From the NCBI GenBank assembly GCA_937872925.1, contig CALMUT010000079.1, positions 45,641 through 109,640 of the forward strand: DNA of 64,000 nt. Direction: 5' to 3'. Shown here in pieces: positions 8,811-16,404 of this stretch. Both the position numbers and the translations under genes were made by a program. This DNA is from an uncultured Myxococcales bacterium. GTDB taxonomy: Bacteria; Myxococcota_A; Polyangia; Polyangiales; Polyangiaceae. Position 1 is the first letter of the stretch; every line of letters begins with the position of its first letter. The notes under the pieces are model-generated. The model did no database searches. It was not told where the DNA came from and was given only the letters and a program-made list of their open reading frames with translations.

Positions 8811-8828
8811 CGCAGAGCTAGCTCTGCG
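8811..8828. promoter_or_regulatory. 18-bp perfect palindrome, candidate operator
   Basis: The sequence cgcagagctagctctgcg is its own reverse complement. It starts three bases upstream of the ATG of the minus-strand lipoprotein gene. A symmetrical site at this place could be bound by a dimeric repressor or could form a hairpin over the translation start. Confidence 0.45.
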
Positions 8829-9026
8829 GCATGGCGGCGTCAAAGCGCGTACGATTGACGTCGCAGCCCGGCGGCCGCAGGCGTGGGCGATGGCAATACC
8901 GAAGCTCACCTATTGAAGCGCGCAAGTTCCGGGGTACGCGCGAATCGCGCGGCGACGCCGTGTGGGTTCTAACCGATGGCGTTGGGCTCAAGCTAGACCA
9001 CGGCTGGCTATGAGACCCAGTGGTGG

Positions 9027-9032
9027 TAAAGT
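9027..9032 (+). promoter_or_regulatory. Putative -10 element (TAAAGT), leaderless spacing
   Basis: TAAAGT ends six bases before the ATG at 9039. No ribosome binding site is visible, so a leaderless transcript is likely. Confidence 0.5.
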
Positions 9033-9038
9033 CCCGAC

Positions 9039-11228
9039 ATGCAGAAACGGGGAGGTTGGGCGGCTGCGCTCGCGGTTGGAGTGACCATGCTCGTCGCCTG
9101 CGGCGGTGACGATAGCAGTGGCGGCGCCGCAAGTGGCGGCGCGGACGCGGGCGTCGATGCCGCTGGAGGTGTGAGCGCCACGGGCGGTGCGGCGGGCGGC
9201 GGAGGCACCGCGGCCGGCGGTCCAGGCGGAACCGGCGGCGTGAGTGGGAGCAGTGGGGCTGGTGGAAGCGCCGCTGGCGCTGGCGACGCTGGTGTGGACG
9301 CGTCTCTGGGTGGAAGTGCGGGCAGTGGCGGAAGTGCGGGTAGCGGCGGAACGGGCGGAAGCGCGGGCAGCGGCGGAACGGGCGGAAGCGGTGGAAGCGC
9401 GGGCAGCGGCGGGAGCGGGGGCGGCGCACCCGTGAACACGGCGGTTCCCGTGGTGAGCGGGACGCCGAAAGTATTCGAGACACTGACGAGCACCACCGGC
9501 AGCTGGCTGCCGGCGACGGGGCTGAGTTTCACGCGGACGTGGTTGCGCTGCAATGCCAGCGGGACGGGGTGCGCGCCGCTGCCCGGGGCGTCGGCTGCTA
9601 GCTATTTGCTTGAGCGCGACGACTTTGGCAGCACCCTGCGCGTGCGCGTCACCGCTGACGATGGTTCGACTCAGGTGTCCGCAGATTCGGCGGCGACGCC
9701 CGTCATTACGGCGCCCAACTGCCCCGTTCCAATCACGCTGGCGCTGAAGCCTGCCGGTGCGATGACTCAGTCCCCGAGTTCGGTGGCTTGGAACAACCCG
9801 ACGCAGGCAGCCGCTGACGACGGACAGGTTGCCACCGCTGCGGCGATGCTACCGGGGTCGCGCAGCGACGCTTTATTGATCAAGGGCTTTGGCTTCTCGG
9901 TTCCAAAGTGGGCGCAAATGACCGGGGTCAAAGTCGATATCAAGCGCTCCGCGACCGGCGGGGCTGTTAAGGATCTGCAAGTTCAGATCGTCGGTCCCGG
10001 ACAGAGCACCTCGAACCTGGCGCTTGGCGCAACGTGGCCGTCGGCCCCCGGCGTGGTGAGTTACGCCGGGCCCACGACGAATTTTCTCAACGGCTGGCCC
10101 GCGGCATCGATCAACGACTCCGAATTCGGCGTGCGACTCATCGCCACCAACACGGGTTCCGCGCTGGCGACTGCCAACGTGGATTCGGTGCAGATCACGC
10201 TGTATTACACGTCCGGTCCTGCCGTCGGTCCCAACTCGCCCTCGACGCTGGCGGATGACACAACGGTCGGCAATGTATCCTGGACGAACCACGCCAACGC
10301 TTCCGCGCTCGACGGCGTGACTGCCGACTCACCCGTTCTCAGCGGCAGCCAGGCGACCTATGGTCTCGCGGCGACCGGCTATGGATTTAGTCTGCCGCCC
10401 GGCAAGCAACCCTCCGGCGTCTACGTGGAGGTCACGCGCAAAGGCAGCGGCAGTTTCGCTAGCTTCATTCAGGACTCGGGCATCACGCTGATGAAGGCCG
10501 GCGTGCCCCTCGGTGCCGGCATCAATACGGGTGACAGCTGGCCCAGCGCTTTTGCGACGAAGTCCTACGGCGGCGCCACGTCTAAGTTCGGAACGACACT
10601 CAACGCGGCGGATGTCGCGCACGCGGGTTTCGGGTTTCGGTTCGTTGCTCGGAACTCCACCACGTCGCTCAGCGTTGGCCCCGCCAATGTGGACGCCGTG
10701 CTGATGTGGGTGGTCTATGACGCAGCTCCGACAAACAGCCCCAAGTTCGCCACGACGGCCAGCACAAGCGTGCTCGGCAAGAGTTGGACGAACGTGGCCA
10801 ACGCCGCAGTGGTCGACGGCAATACGGCCTCGGTGTCCTTGTCCGGCCAGAGCGTGAGCGACAGTCTACGCTCAGCAAATCACGGGCTCAGTGTGCCCGC
10901 GGACGCGTGGGTGCGCGGTCTGGCGCTGCAGGTGGATCGCCGATCGCTCAGCGGGATTGGTATCGAAGATTCGATGGTCACGCTGCGTTTGGGTGGCCAG
11001 AGCTTGCCATCGAACCACGCACTCGCTGGGATTTGGTCGACGAGCGTTGCGCCGATCAGCTATGGCGGGGCGAACGACTTGTGGGGGCAGAGCGTCGTGG
11101 ATCCCAGCGACGTGAACGCGCCAAGTTTCGGCTCTGAATTCGTGGCCAAGTACGCGGTCACCTCAGGCAACGACATGGCGCACGTCGATGGCGTCTCGGT
11201 GGCAGCGACGTATTGCGCACATCCTTAG
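9039..11228 (+). CDS. Large multidomain lipoprotein with repeated C-terminal domains
   Basis: A 729-residue lipoprotein with a lipobox cysteine at residue 21 (GVTMLVAC). A Gly/Ser/Ala linker extends to about residue 130. An Ig-like domain (about 135-228) has the W-x-R-C-x(6)-C pattern (TWLRCNASGTGC). Three related domains of about 150 residues follow (about 232-392, 395-555, 556-729). Each has a tryptophan followed by asparagines near its start, a GFGFSVP or GYGFSLP strand, a W(P/S)xxxxxxSYGG(A/P) segment, a DVNxxxFG-like segment and a VDxVxxxxxY end. The same domain is the mature part of the lipoprotein at 58677-59477. The role is probably surface binding or adhesion; no catalytic residues were seen. 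Confidence 0.88.
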   Translation: MQKRGGWAAALAVGVTMLVACGGDDSSGGAASGGADAGVDAAGGVSATGGAAGGGGTAAGGPGGTGGVSGSSGAGGSAAGAGDAGVDASLGGSAGSGGSAGSGGTGGSAGSGGTGGSGGSAGSGGSGGGAPVNTAVPVVSGTPKVFETLTSTTGSWLPATGLSFTRTWLRCNASGTGCAPLPGASAASYLLERDDFGSTLRVRVTADDGSTQVSADSAATPVITAPNCPVPITLALKPAGAMTQSPSSVAWNNPTQAAADDGQVATAAAMLPGSRSDALLIKGFGFSVPKWAQMTGVKVDIKRSATGGAVKDLQVQIVGPGQSTSNLALGATWPSAPGVVSYAGPTTNFLNGWPAASINDSEFGVRLIATNTGSALATANVDSVQITLYYTSGPAVGPNSPSTLADDTTVGNVSWTNHANASALDGVTADSPVLSGSQATYGLAATGYGFSLPPGKQPSGVYVEVTRKGSGSFASFIQDSGITLMKAGVPLGAGINTGDSWPSAFATKSYGGATSKFGTTLNAADVAHAGFGFRFVARNSTTSLSVGPANVDAVLMWVVYDAAPTNSPKFATTASTSVLGKSWTNVANAAVVDGNTASVSLSGQSVSDSLRSANHGLSVPADAWVRGLALQVDRRSLSGIGIEDSMVTLRLGGQSLPSNHALAGIWSTSVAPISYGGANDLWGQSVVDPSDVNAPSFGSEFVAKYAVTSGNDMAHVDGVSVAATYCAHP

Positions 11229-11248
11229 ATGTTGGTGTGTCGCCGCGC

Positions 11249-11575
11249 CTACCGGAAGACACCCATTGCGCCCAAGCCGAGCGCGCACATCACGAGTCCA
11301 ATGAGAATGGCCTTCACGGGATCACCGTACTCGCGTTTCAAGTACGGGTTGTCCGCGTCAGGATTGATCTCTCGGCCTTCCAGCAGCGCGCGCACCGCGT
11401 TCACGATGAACAGCGCGCTACCCAGCACAGGGATGATGCCCAGAAATCTGAGCCCCGTGCCCTGGGCAATGAACAGGAACAGAAAACCCGTGAGCAACCC
11501 AACGGCTGCCGTGCTGTCGCGCTGCATCGCGGACGGTCGCTTCACGCGACGCGCGAACTCTTCCGGGTCGACCAT
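11249..11575 (-). CDS. Small membrane protein of unknown function
   Basis: A 108-residue protein with three predicted transmembrane helices: STAAVGLLTGFLFLFIAQ, FLGIIPVLGSALFIVNAV and AILIGLVMCALGLGAMGVF. A charged segment (EGREINPDADNPYLKREYG) separates the second and third. It begins with a short basic cytoplasmic stretch (MVDPEEFARRVKRPSAMQ). No family was recognised. ATG 11575 is chosen because upstream in-frame sequence is not protein-like. TACCCT lies nine bases upstream of it. The gene converges on the large lipoprotein gene with 20 bases between stop codons. Confidence 0.75.
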   Translation of the reverse strand: MVDPEEFARRVKRPSAMQRDSTAAVGLLTGFLFLFIAQGTGLRFLGIIPVLGSALFIVNAVRALLEGREINPDADNPYLKREYGDPVKAILIGLVMCALGLGAMGVFR

Positions 11576-11871
11576 GCTCGGACCAGGGTAGCAGGGCGCG
11601 GACGCTCTCGTCGAAATCGCGACCCGCTTGACGCCTGTCGCGAGAAACGGAAGCCCCGAGTGGTCAGCTCCTTCCGCGGCAGCGGGTGAGTGGTTCGTGA
11701 GGCGCATGGGCATCGAGCTGGGCCGCAGTCGTCGTTGGGTACAGGTTGGGTACAGGGCGTCCCACCGGGCTCTCGGCTCGGCCTGGGCGGGCAGGCAGTT
11801 TTTTCCAGCGTGGAGGCGTTTGCCCTCGACTTTGCTTGCGGTGGCCGGGGCAAAAGGCGAAAACTAGACTG

Positions 11872-13281
11872 ATGGGTGAAGCGGCCGCTCCGCAGGCGGG
11901 AGACGTCCTAGCGGGCAAGTACCGCGTCGAGCGGGTGCTCGGTGAAGGGGGCATGGGCGTCGTGGTGGAGGCCACCCACACGGATCTCGATCAACGCGTG
12001 GCGTTGAAGTTCATGCATGAAAGCGTGGTCGCGGTCGGACTCGATCGATTCATGCGCGAGGCCAAGGCCGTCGCCATGCTGAAGAGCGAGCACGTCGCCC
12101 GGGTGATGGACGTCGGCCGCCTCGAGGACGGCGCGCCCTACATCGTCATGGAGTTCCTGGAAGGGGAAGATCTCGGCGACCTGTTGGAGCGTCGCAGCCG
12201 GCTGCCCTTGGAAGAAGCCGTGGACTACGTGCTGCAAGCGTCCATCGCCCTCGCTGAAGCACACGCTCGCGGGGTCGTCCATCGCGACATCAAGCCGCGC
12301 AACCTGTTCTTGACTCGCAAGGCCGACGACACGCCCCTAGTCAAAGTGCTGGATTTCGGCATCTCGAAGATCACGAACACCAAGAACCTCGACGACGCCT
12401 CGACTCGCACGGGGATGGTTCTCGGCTCGCCCAAGTACATGTCCCCGGAACAGAGTCGATCGAGCAAGACGGTCGACGCTCGGACCGACATTTGGTCCCT
12501 CGGCGTCGTGCTCTACGAGCTGTACACGGGGCAACCACCGTTCACTGCACAAACGCTGCCCGACATGTTCGTTGCCATCCTGCACTCCGACTTCGAGCCT
12601 GCCAGCAAGCTGGTGCCCGGCTCGCCCGCGGGACTCGACGCGGTGTTCGATCGCTGTTTGGCGAAAGAACCCGGCGACCGCTATGCCACCATGGCCGAAC
12701 TCGCCTCCGCGCTGTCGGTGTTCGCGTCGCCGTCGGGCGTGCAGGCCGCGGAGACCGTGCACCGGCTGCTGACGGGGCGCACACCTTCCTTGACGCGCCT
12801 GTCTCCCGTAGCGCCACGACCCACGGACGGCGCTGGCATCGCGTCGAACACCACGCTCCCAATTAGCATCAGCACCGTGAGCGTGGGCGCACAACAGCCC
12901 AAGCGAAAGATGCTCTGGTATGCCGCCGCCGCGCTGGCAGTGGGAAGCGCCATCAGCGTGACCGTCGCGATGTCGAGCCAGGGGTCGAAGGCAGCGCCCA
13001 GCGCCGCGGCGTCGGCCGAAGCCGAGCCGCCGAGCGTCCCAGCAGCTGCACCCGCCGCAGCCTTGCCAACGGACAGCGTCGCGGTACAGCCGCAAGAAGA
13101 ACCACCCGAGGCTCCGATGCCGAGCGCCTCGCCGTCTGCAGCTCCATCTGCAAGCGTCGCTTCGGCCCCAGCGCCGACACGCACCCCTCGTCCGAACATC
13201 AAACCCAAGCCCGCGACGGAAACCGGCGCTAAGCCCACGCCCAAACCAAAAACCGAAGATCCGTTCGGTACGATTCAATGA
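11872..13281 (+). CDS. Transmembrane serine/threonine protein kinase
   Basis: A 469-residue eukaryote-like kinase. The glycine loop is GEGGMG (24-29), the catalytic lysine is in VALKF (about 46), the loop HRDIKPRN is at about 137 with the catalytic Asp, and DFGIS follows at about 161. The activation segment includes GSPKYMSPEQ. All key residues are present, so it should be active. After the kinase domain a helix (MLWYAAAALAVGSAISVTVAM, about 346-366) crosses the membrane. The C-terminal part is Pro/Ala/Ser-rich and would lie outside the cytoplasm. ATG 11872 is chosen because it directly precedes the GDVLAGKYRVERVLG kinase start. The stop codon overlaps the next gene by four bases (ATGA), so kinase and TPR protein are made together. 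Confidence 0.93.
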   Translation: MGEAAAPQAGDVLAGKYRVERVLGEGGMGVVVEATHTDLDQRVALKFMHESVVAVGLDRFMREAKAVAMLKSEHVARVMDVGRLEDGAPYIVMEFLEGEDLGDLLERRSRLPLEEAVDYVLQASIALAEAHARGVVHRDIKPRNLFLTRKADDTPLVKVLDFGISKITNTKNLDDASTRTGMVLGSPKYMSPEQSRSSKTVDARTDIWSLGVVLYELYTGQPPFTAQTLPDMFVAILHSDFEPASKLVPGSPAGLDAVFDRCLAKEPGDRYATMAELASALSVFASPSGVQAAETVHRLLTGRTPSLTRLSPVAPRPTDGAGIASNTTLPISISTVSVGAQQPKRKMLWYAAAALAVGSAISVTVAMSSQGSKAAPSAAASAEAEPPSVPAAAPAAALPTDSVAVQPQEEPPEAPMPSASPSAAPSASVASAPAPTRTPRPNIKPKPATETGAKPTPKPKTEDPFGTIQ

Positions 13282-14288
13282 AAGCCATCCACGTATTAGC
13301 CGGACTGCTGCTGTGTGGTGCAGCGCATGCTCAGACTGCCGAGGACCGGGCGGCGGCCCAGGCGCTGTTCGACGAAGGTCTGCGCCTGCACAACGCAGGC
13401 AAGCACGCCGCGGCTTGCCCCAAGTTCGAAGCCAGCTTGAAGCGCTACGATGGACTCGGCACCCGCGGAAAGCTCGCCGAGTGCTACGAGAAAAGCGGGC
13501 GCGTCGCCAGCGCATGGGCTGCCTATCGCGAGGTGGCAGTGCTAGCGCGCAAAGCTGGCGAGGGCACCCGCGAACAAGTTGCGACCGAACGCGCGAAGCA
13601 GCTCGAAGCGCGGCTCTCCTACCTCGTGATCGAGGTGCCAGCAGCGGCCCGGGTTCCCGGTCTGCGCGTCCAACGCAACGGTGAGCTCGTCGACGCAGGG
13701 GCCTTTGACGTACGCGTCGCAGTGGATCCCGGCAAGTACCACATCGTCGCCAGCGCCGAGGGCTACACCCCGTGGAACGGGGACGTGGCGGTCGCGGAAA
13801 GCGAAAGCCAGCGCGTCGAGATCCCCGCGCTCACCAAGCTGCCGCCCGAGCAGACCGCGCCGAACCCCACGACAGGGCCGAGCCAGAACACGAATCCACC
13901 CGGGCCCCAGGAGCCGCTCGCAGAGCCGGCGTCATCGCCGATGAAGACCGTAGGCATGGTCGCAGCGGGAGTGGGCGTGGCCAGTTTGGCCGTCGGCGGC
14001 TACTTCGGATTGCGCGCCAACTCGAAATGGAACAGTGCCTTCGATGACGGCCACTGCAAATCCAACAACGTCTGCACGGCCGAGGGACAAGACCTGACCG
14101 ACTCGGCACGCAGCGCGGCGGTGCTCGCGAACATCTTCGTCGGTGCAGGAGTGGTGTTGGTCGGCGGGGGCGCTGCGCTCTACTTCACAGCGCCGAGCCA
14201 ACAGCCCAGGGCGGCGGCTCGGGGCCTGCACGTCTCGCCGGGAGTGGGTGCCGACGGCCTCGGCATGTCTCTGTCGGGTCGGTTCTGA
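13278..14288 (+). CDS. Exported TPR/PEGA-like protein with C-terminal membrane helices
   Basis: A 336-residue protein that starts with a signal peptide (MKAIHVLAGLLLCGAAHAQ). Next come helical repeats of TPR type (AAQALFDEGLRLHNAGKHAAACPKFEASL, CYEKSGRVASAWAAYREVAVLA). A PEGA-like beta domain follows at about 115-185 (LRVQRNGELVDAGAF, DPGKYHIVASAEGY), then a Pro/Thr linker, a helix at about 222-240 (MVAAGVGVASLAVGGYFGL) and a second hydrophobic segment near 275-295. It is translationally coupled to the kinase gene. Pairs like this are common in myxobacteria and suggest the protein is a partner or output of the kinase in the envelope; the substrate is unknown. Confidence 0.85.
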   Translation: MKAIHVLAGLLLCGAAHAQTAEDRAAAQALFDEGLRLHNAGKHAAACPKFEASLKRYDGLGTRGKLAECYEKSGRVASAWAAYREVAVLARKAGEGTREQVATERAKQLEARLSYLVIEVPAAARVPGLRVQRNGELVDAGAFDVRVAVDPGKYHIVASAEGYTPWNGDVAVAESESQRVEIPALTKLPPEQTAPNPTTGPSQNTNPPGPQEPLAEPASSPMKTVGMVAAGVGVASLAVGGYFGLRANSKWNSAFDDGHCKSNNVCTAEGQDLTDSARSAAVLANIFVGAGVVLVGGGAALYFTAPSQQPRAAARGLHVSPGVGADGLGMSLSGRF

Positions 14289-14296
14289 GGCGGGGC

Positions 14297-16120
14297 CTAG
14301 TACCAGACGCGACTGACGATGCCGCTGATGGTGTTGAACTGCGCAATGTTGTCGGCGGTCCCGCCTATCACCAGGCGGTAGACCGCGGGCGTTCCGCTCA
14401 GTTGCACCGCGCCCGCGACGATCTTGGCGTTTTGCCCCAGGTTGGGATGAATGACACCGTACTCGCCCTGGCTGCCCCAGCTCGGGTCGGCTTGACCGTT
14501 GCGCCGCAAGCGCAACGCGGCTGGCCCTGGGTTGTTGCCCCCCGTCGCGTTGCCCAATACGACGATGCGCTGATCGGGGAATTGTACAGCGTCCGCAGCC
14601 TCGACGGAATTCGCGTTCACGGCCACCGACACGAGTCCGTTCGCACCGAAGGAAGTGTCGGGCTGACCGTCGGGCAGATAGCGACGCACCCACAAACTCT
14701 TGTTGGTGGAACCGGCCACGAGCACCTTGTTGTCCGCTTGAGCGATCACGGTCTTGACCTTGTCGTCCACGCCGGAAGCGCCATAGGTGACGAAGCCGGT
14801 GCCGTTGAATCCGGTGTCAAGAGCCAGGTTGGAGTCGAGGGCCACCAACTTCATGTCGGCTTTGCCTCCGCCGTCCACGACGGTTCCCGCCATGTACACG
14901 CGTCCGTCCGGCGTCGCGGCGAGGGACGAGTGCGTGGAGCCCGTCATGCCGAAGGCCTTGGCCGACTTTTGCTGAAAGCCTGCGGAACTCAACTGTGCAA
15001 CGGCGGAGGCGTTGTTGGAGGTCCCGAACGCGAACAAGCGGGTGCCGCTCGTGCCTTCGAACGCCGCTACGCCGGTCGACAAGTCCGTGCCGCCCATGTC
15101 CAACACCGTGTAGCCGGGTCCCGGACTACCAAAGGCCTGGTCCAGCCCGAGATTCGTCGTGGAGTTCTTGCTCAGAGCGAAGTCGTTGGTGCGATCCGTC
15201 GCGAACAGTGCGTGGCCCGTGGAAAGCACGGCAATGCCCCGGGCGATGCCACCCGGAGAACAGGCCGAACAGGGCTTGATCGAGGCTTCGGAATCCACCT
15301 TCTTGCCGTCTGCTGCCAGGATGCCGATCAACGGCGCCTGGCTCAAACCGACTTTGTAACCGCCGAAGAGGATGCGGGCGTCCCCTGCCACGCCGATGTC
15401 GTAGATTTCGACTTCCTTTTGGCCGAAAGACTGCATGTGAATGCCACTAGAGGCGAAGCCGGTGTCGAGCGAACCGGACTTCTCGGTGATGATAGTGTTG
15501 ACGCTCGCCTCGTGGTTCAGACTCGCCGAAGTCCCGAGGATCTTCGTCGTGAACGTGCTGCCCACGGCGAGCGGAGCCTTCGCGCTGAGCTGAAGCTCGC
15601 CAAAGGTCTCCCCCGCGACAATCGTGAGGCTTTGCGCCGTCAGCCCCGTGGGCGGTGAGCCGAGCGTGACATCCACCGCAGCGGTGAACCCAGCTCCGCG
15701 CTGGATCTCGACCGGGAGGAAGTGCGTACCACCCAGACCAATCTGCACCTGCGAGGATAGGATCTGAATGCTGAAGTCGTTGACCAGGCTGCCGTCACTC
15801 TCAGCGCTCGCGTCACCTACCGCGCCACCGCTGCCCGCCTGACCGCCCGTTGCGGACCCACTGCTGCCTCCGCTGCCACCGGATCCGGCAGATGCGTCGC
15901 TGCCACCGGATCCGGCAGATGCGTCGCTACCACCGGATCCGGCAGATGCGCCGACGCCACCGGACCCCGATGACGCGCCGACGCCAGCGGAACCTGCGCT
16001 CGCACCCGCGCCGCTGGCCCCCTGGACCGAAGTGTCCTCGATGCCGACGATGCCCTGACAGGCGACCAGCCAGCCGAGAGCCACCAACCCAGATGGGAAG
16101 GCAAGTGTCCTGCGAGTCAT
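14297..16120 (-). CDS. Delta-60 repeat lipoprotein
   Basis: A 607-residue lipoprotein with a lipobox cysteine at residue 21 (LVALGWLVAC) and a linker of 9-residue repeats (SDASAGSGG). A beta domain lies at about 105-215. The rest consists of delta-60 repeats, the family of about 55-residue units with the signature D-x-x-F-G/N-x-x-G. Examples are LDTGFASSGI, LDTGFNGTGF, PDTSFGANGL and DPSWGSQGEYG. Such repeats are expected to fold as a beta-propeller-like array on the cell surface. The linker is encoded by an exact 27-bp tandem repeat. The frame opens at 16120, where CACACT stands six bases upstream of the ATG. It converges on the TPR gene with only eight bases between. Confidence 0.88.
   Translation of the reverse strand: MTRRTLAFPSGLVALGWLVACQGIVGIEDTSVQGASGAGASAGSAGVGASSGSGGVGASAGSGGSDASAGSGGSDASAGSGGSGGSSGSATGGQAGSGGAVGDASAESDGSLVNDFSIQILSSQVQIGLGGTHFLPVEIQRGAGFTAAVDVTLGSPPTGLTAQSLTIVAGETFGELQLSAKAPLAVGSTFTTKILGTSASLNHEASVNTIITEKSGSLDTGFASSGIHMQSFGQKEVEIYDIGVAGDARILFGGYKVGLSQAPLIGILAADGKKVDSEASIKPCSACSPGGIARGIAVLSTGHALFATDRTNDFALSKNSTTNLGLDQAFGSPGPGYTVLDMGGTDLSTGVAAFEGTSGTRLFAFGTSNNASAVAQLSSAGFQQKSAKAFGMTGSTHSSLAATPDGRVYMAGTVVDGGGKADMKLVALDSNLALDTGFNGTGFVTYGASGVDDKVKTVIAQADNKVLVAGSTNKSLWVRRYLPDGQPDTSFGANGLVSVAVNANSVEAADAVQFPDQRIVVLGNATGGNNPGPAALRLRRNGQADPSWGSQGEYGVIHPNLGQNAKIVAGAVQLSGTPAVYRLVIGGTADNIAQFNTISGIVSRVWY
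15876..15983. repeat. 27-bp tandem repeat, four units, in a coding linker
   Basis: Units 15876-15902, 15903-15929 and 15930-15956 are nearly identical, and 15957-15983 is degenerate. They encode repeated 9-residue Ser/Asp/Gly units of the lipoprotein linker. Such arrays can change copy number by slippage. Confidence 0.85.
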
Positions 16121-16222
16121 GGTCCGAGTGTGTACTCCTCACGCATGGTTGAAGGGGCCCACAGAAAGCATAGAGGCAGACCTCCTGCCCCCGCAAGCTG
16201 GTCCATCGACAACACCCGCACG

Positions 16223-16256
16223 CCCACGCCCGCGCATCGCCCACGCCCGCGCATCG
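16223..16256. repeat. 17-bp tandem repeat, two exact units
   Basis: The unit cccacgcccgcgcatcg occurs twice back to back, with a partial third unit after it. It lies in the divergent gap between the delta-60 lipoprotein gene and the large unknown gene. No other element was recognised in 16121-16404. Confidence 0.8.
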
Positions 16257-16404
16257 CCCGCGCCCGGGCGCCTCTGAAGCGCGCTTGCCCTTGGTACGAT
16301 CCGGCCGCCGTCCTTAGTCAGTCGCACTTCGGGTCGGTCCGAAAACTTTGCTGCCTCGCAGCCGGGCGTTGACGCGACGCCCGCGTGGTGAGAGTTCGGT
16401 GGCC

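Noticed and set aside
7155..8858. A long plus-strand open frame of more than 550 codons
   Set aside because: It is antisense to the Cys-rich lipoprotein gene, starts without a signal and has Ala/Arg-rich composition with no family motif. High GC keeps such frames open by chance.
14402..15658. Long plus-strand open frame antisense to the delta-60 lipoprotein gene
   Set aside because: Composition is Arg/Gly/Val-rich without recognisable motifs, while the minus strand has clear delta-60 repeats and a lipobox.
15876..15983. A CRISPR-like array
   Set aside because: The 27-base units are directly adjacent without spacers and encode a protein linker.
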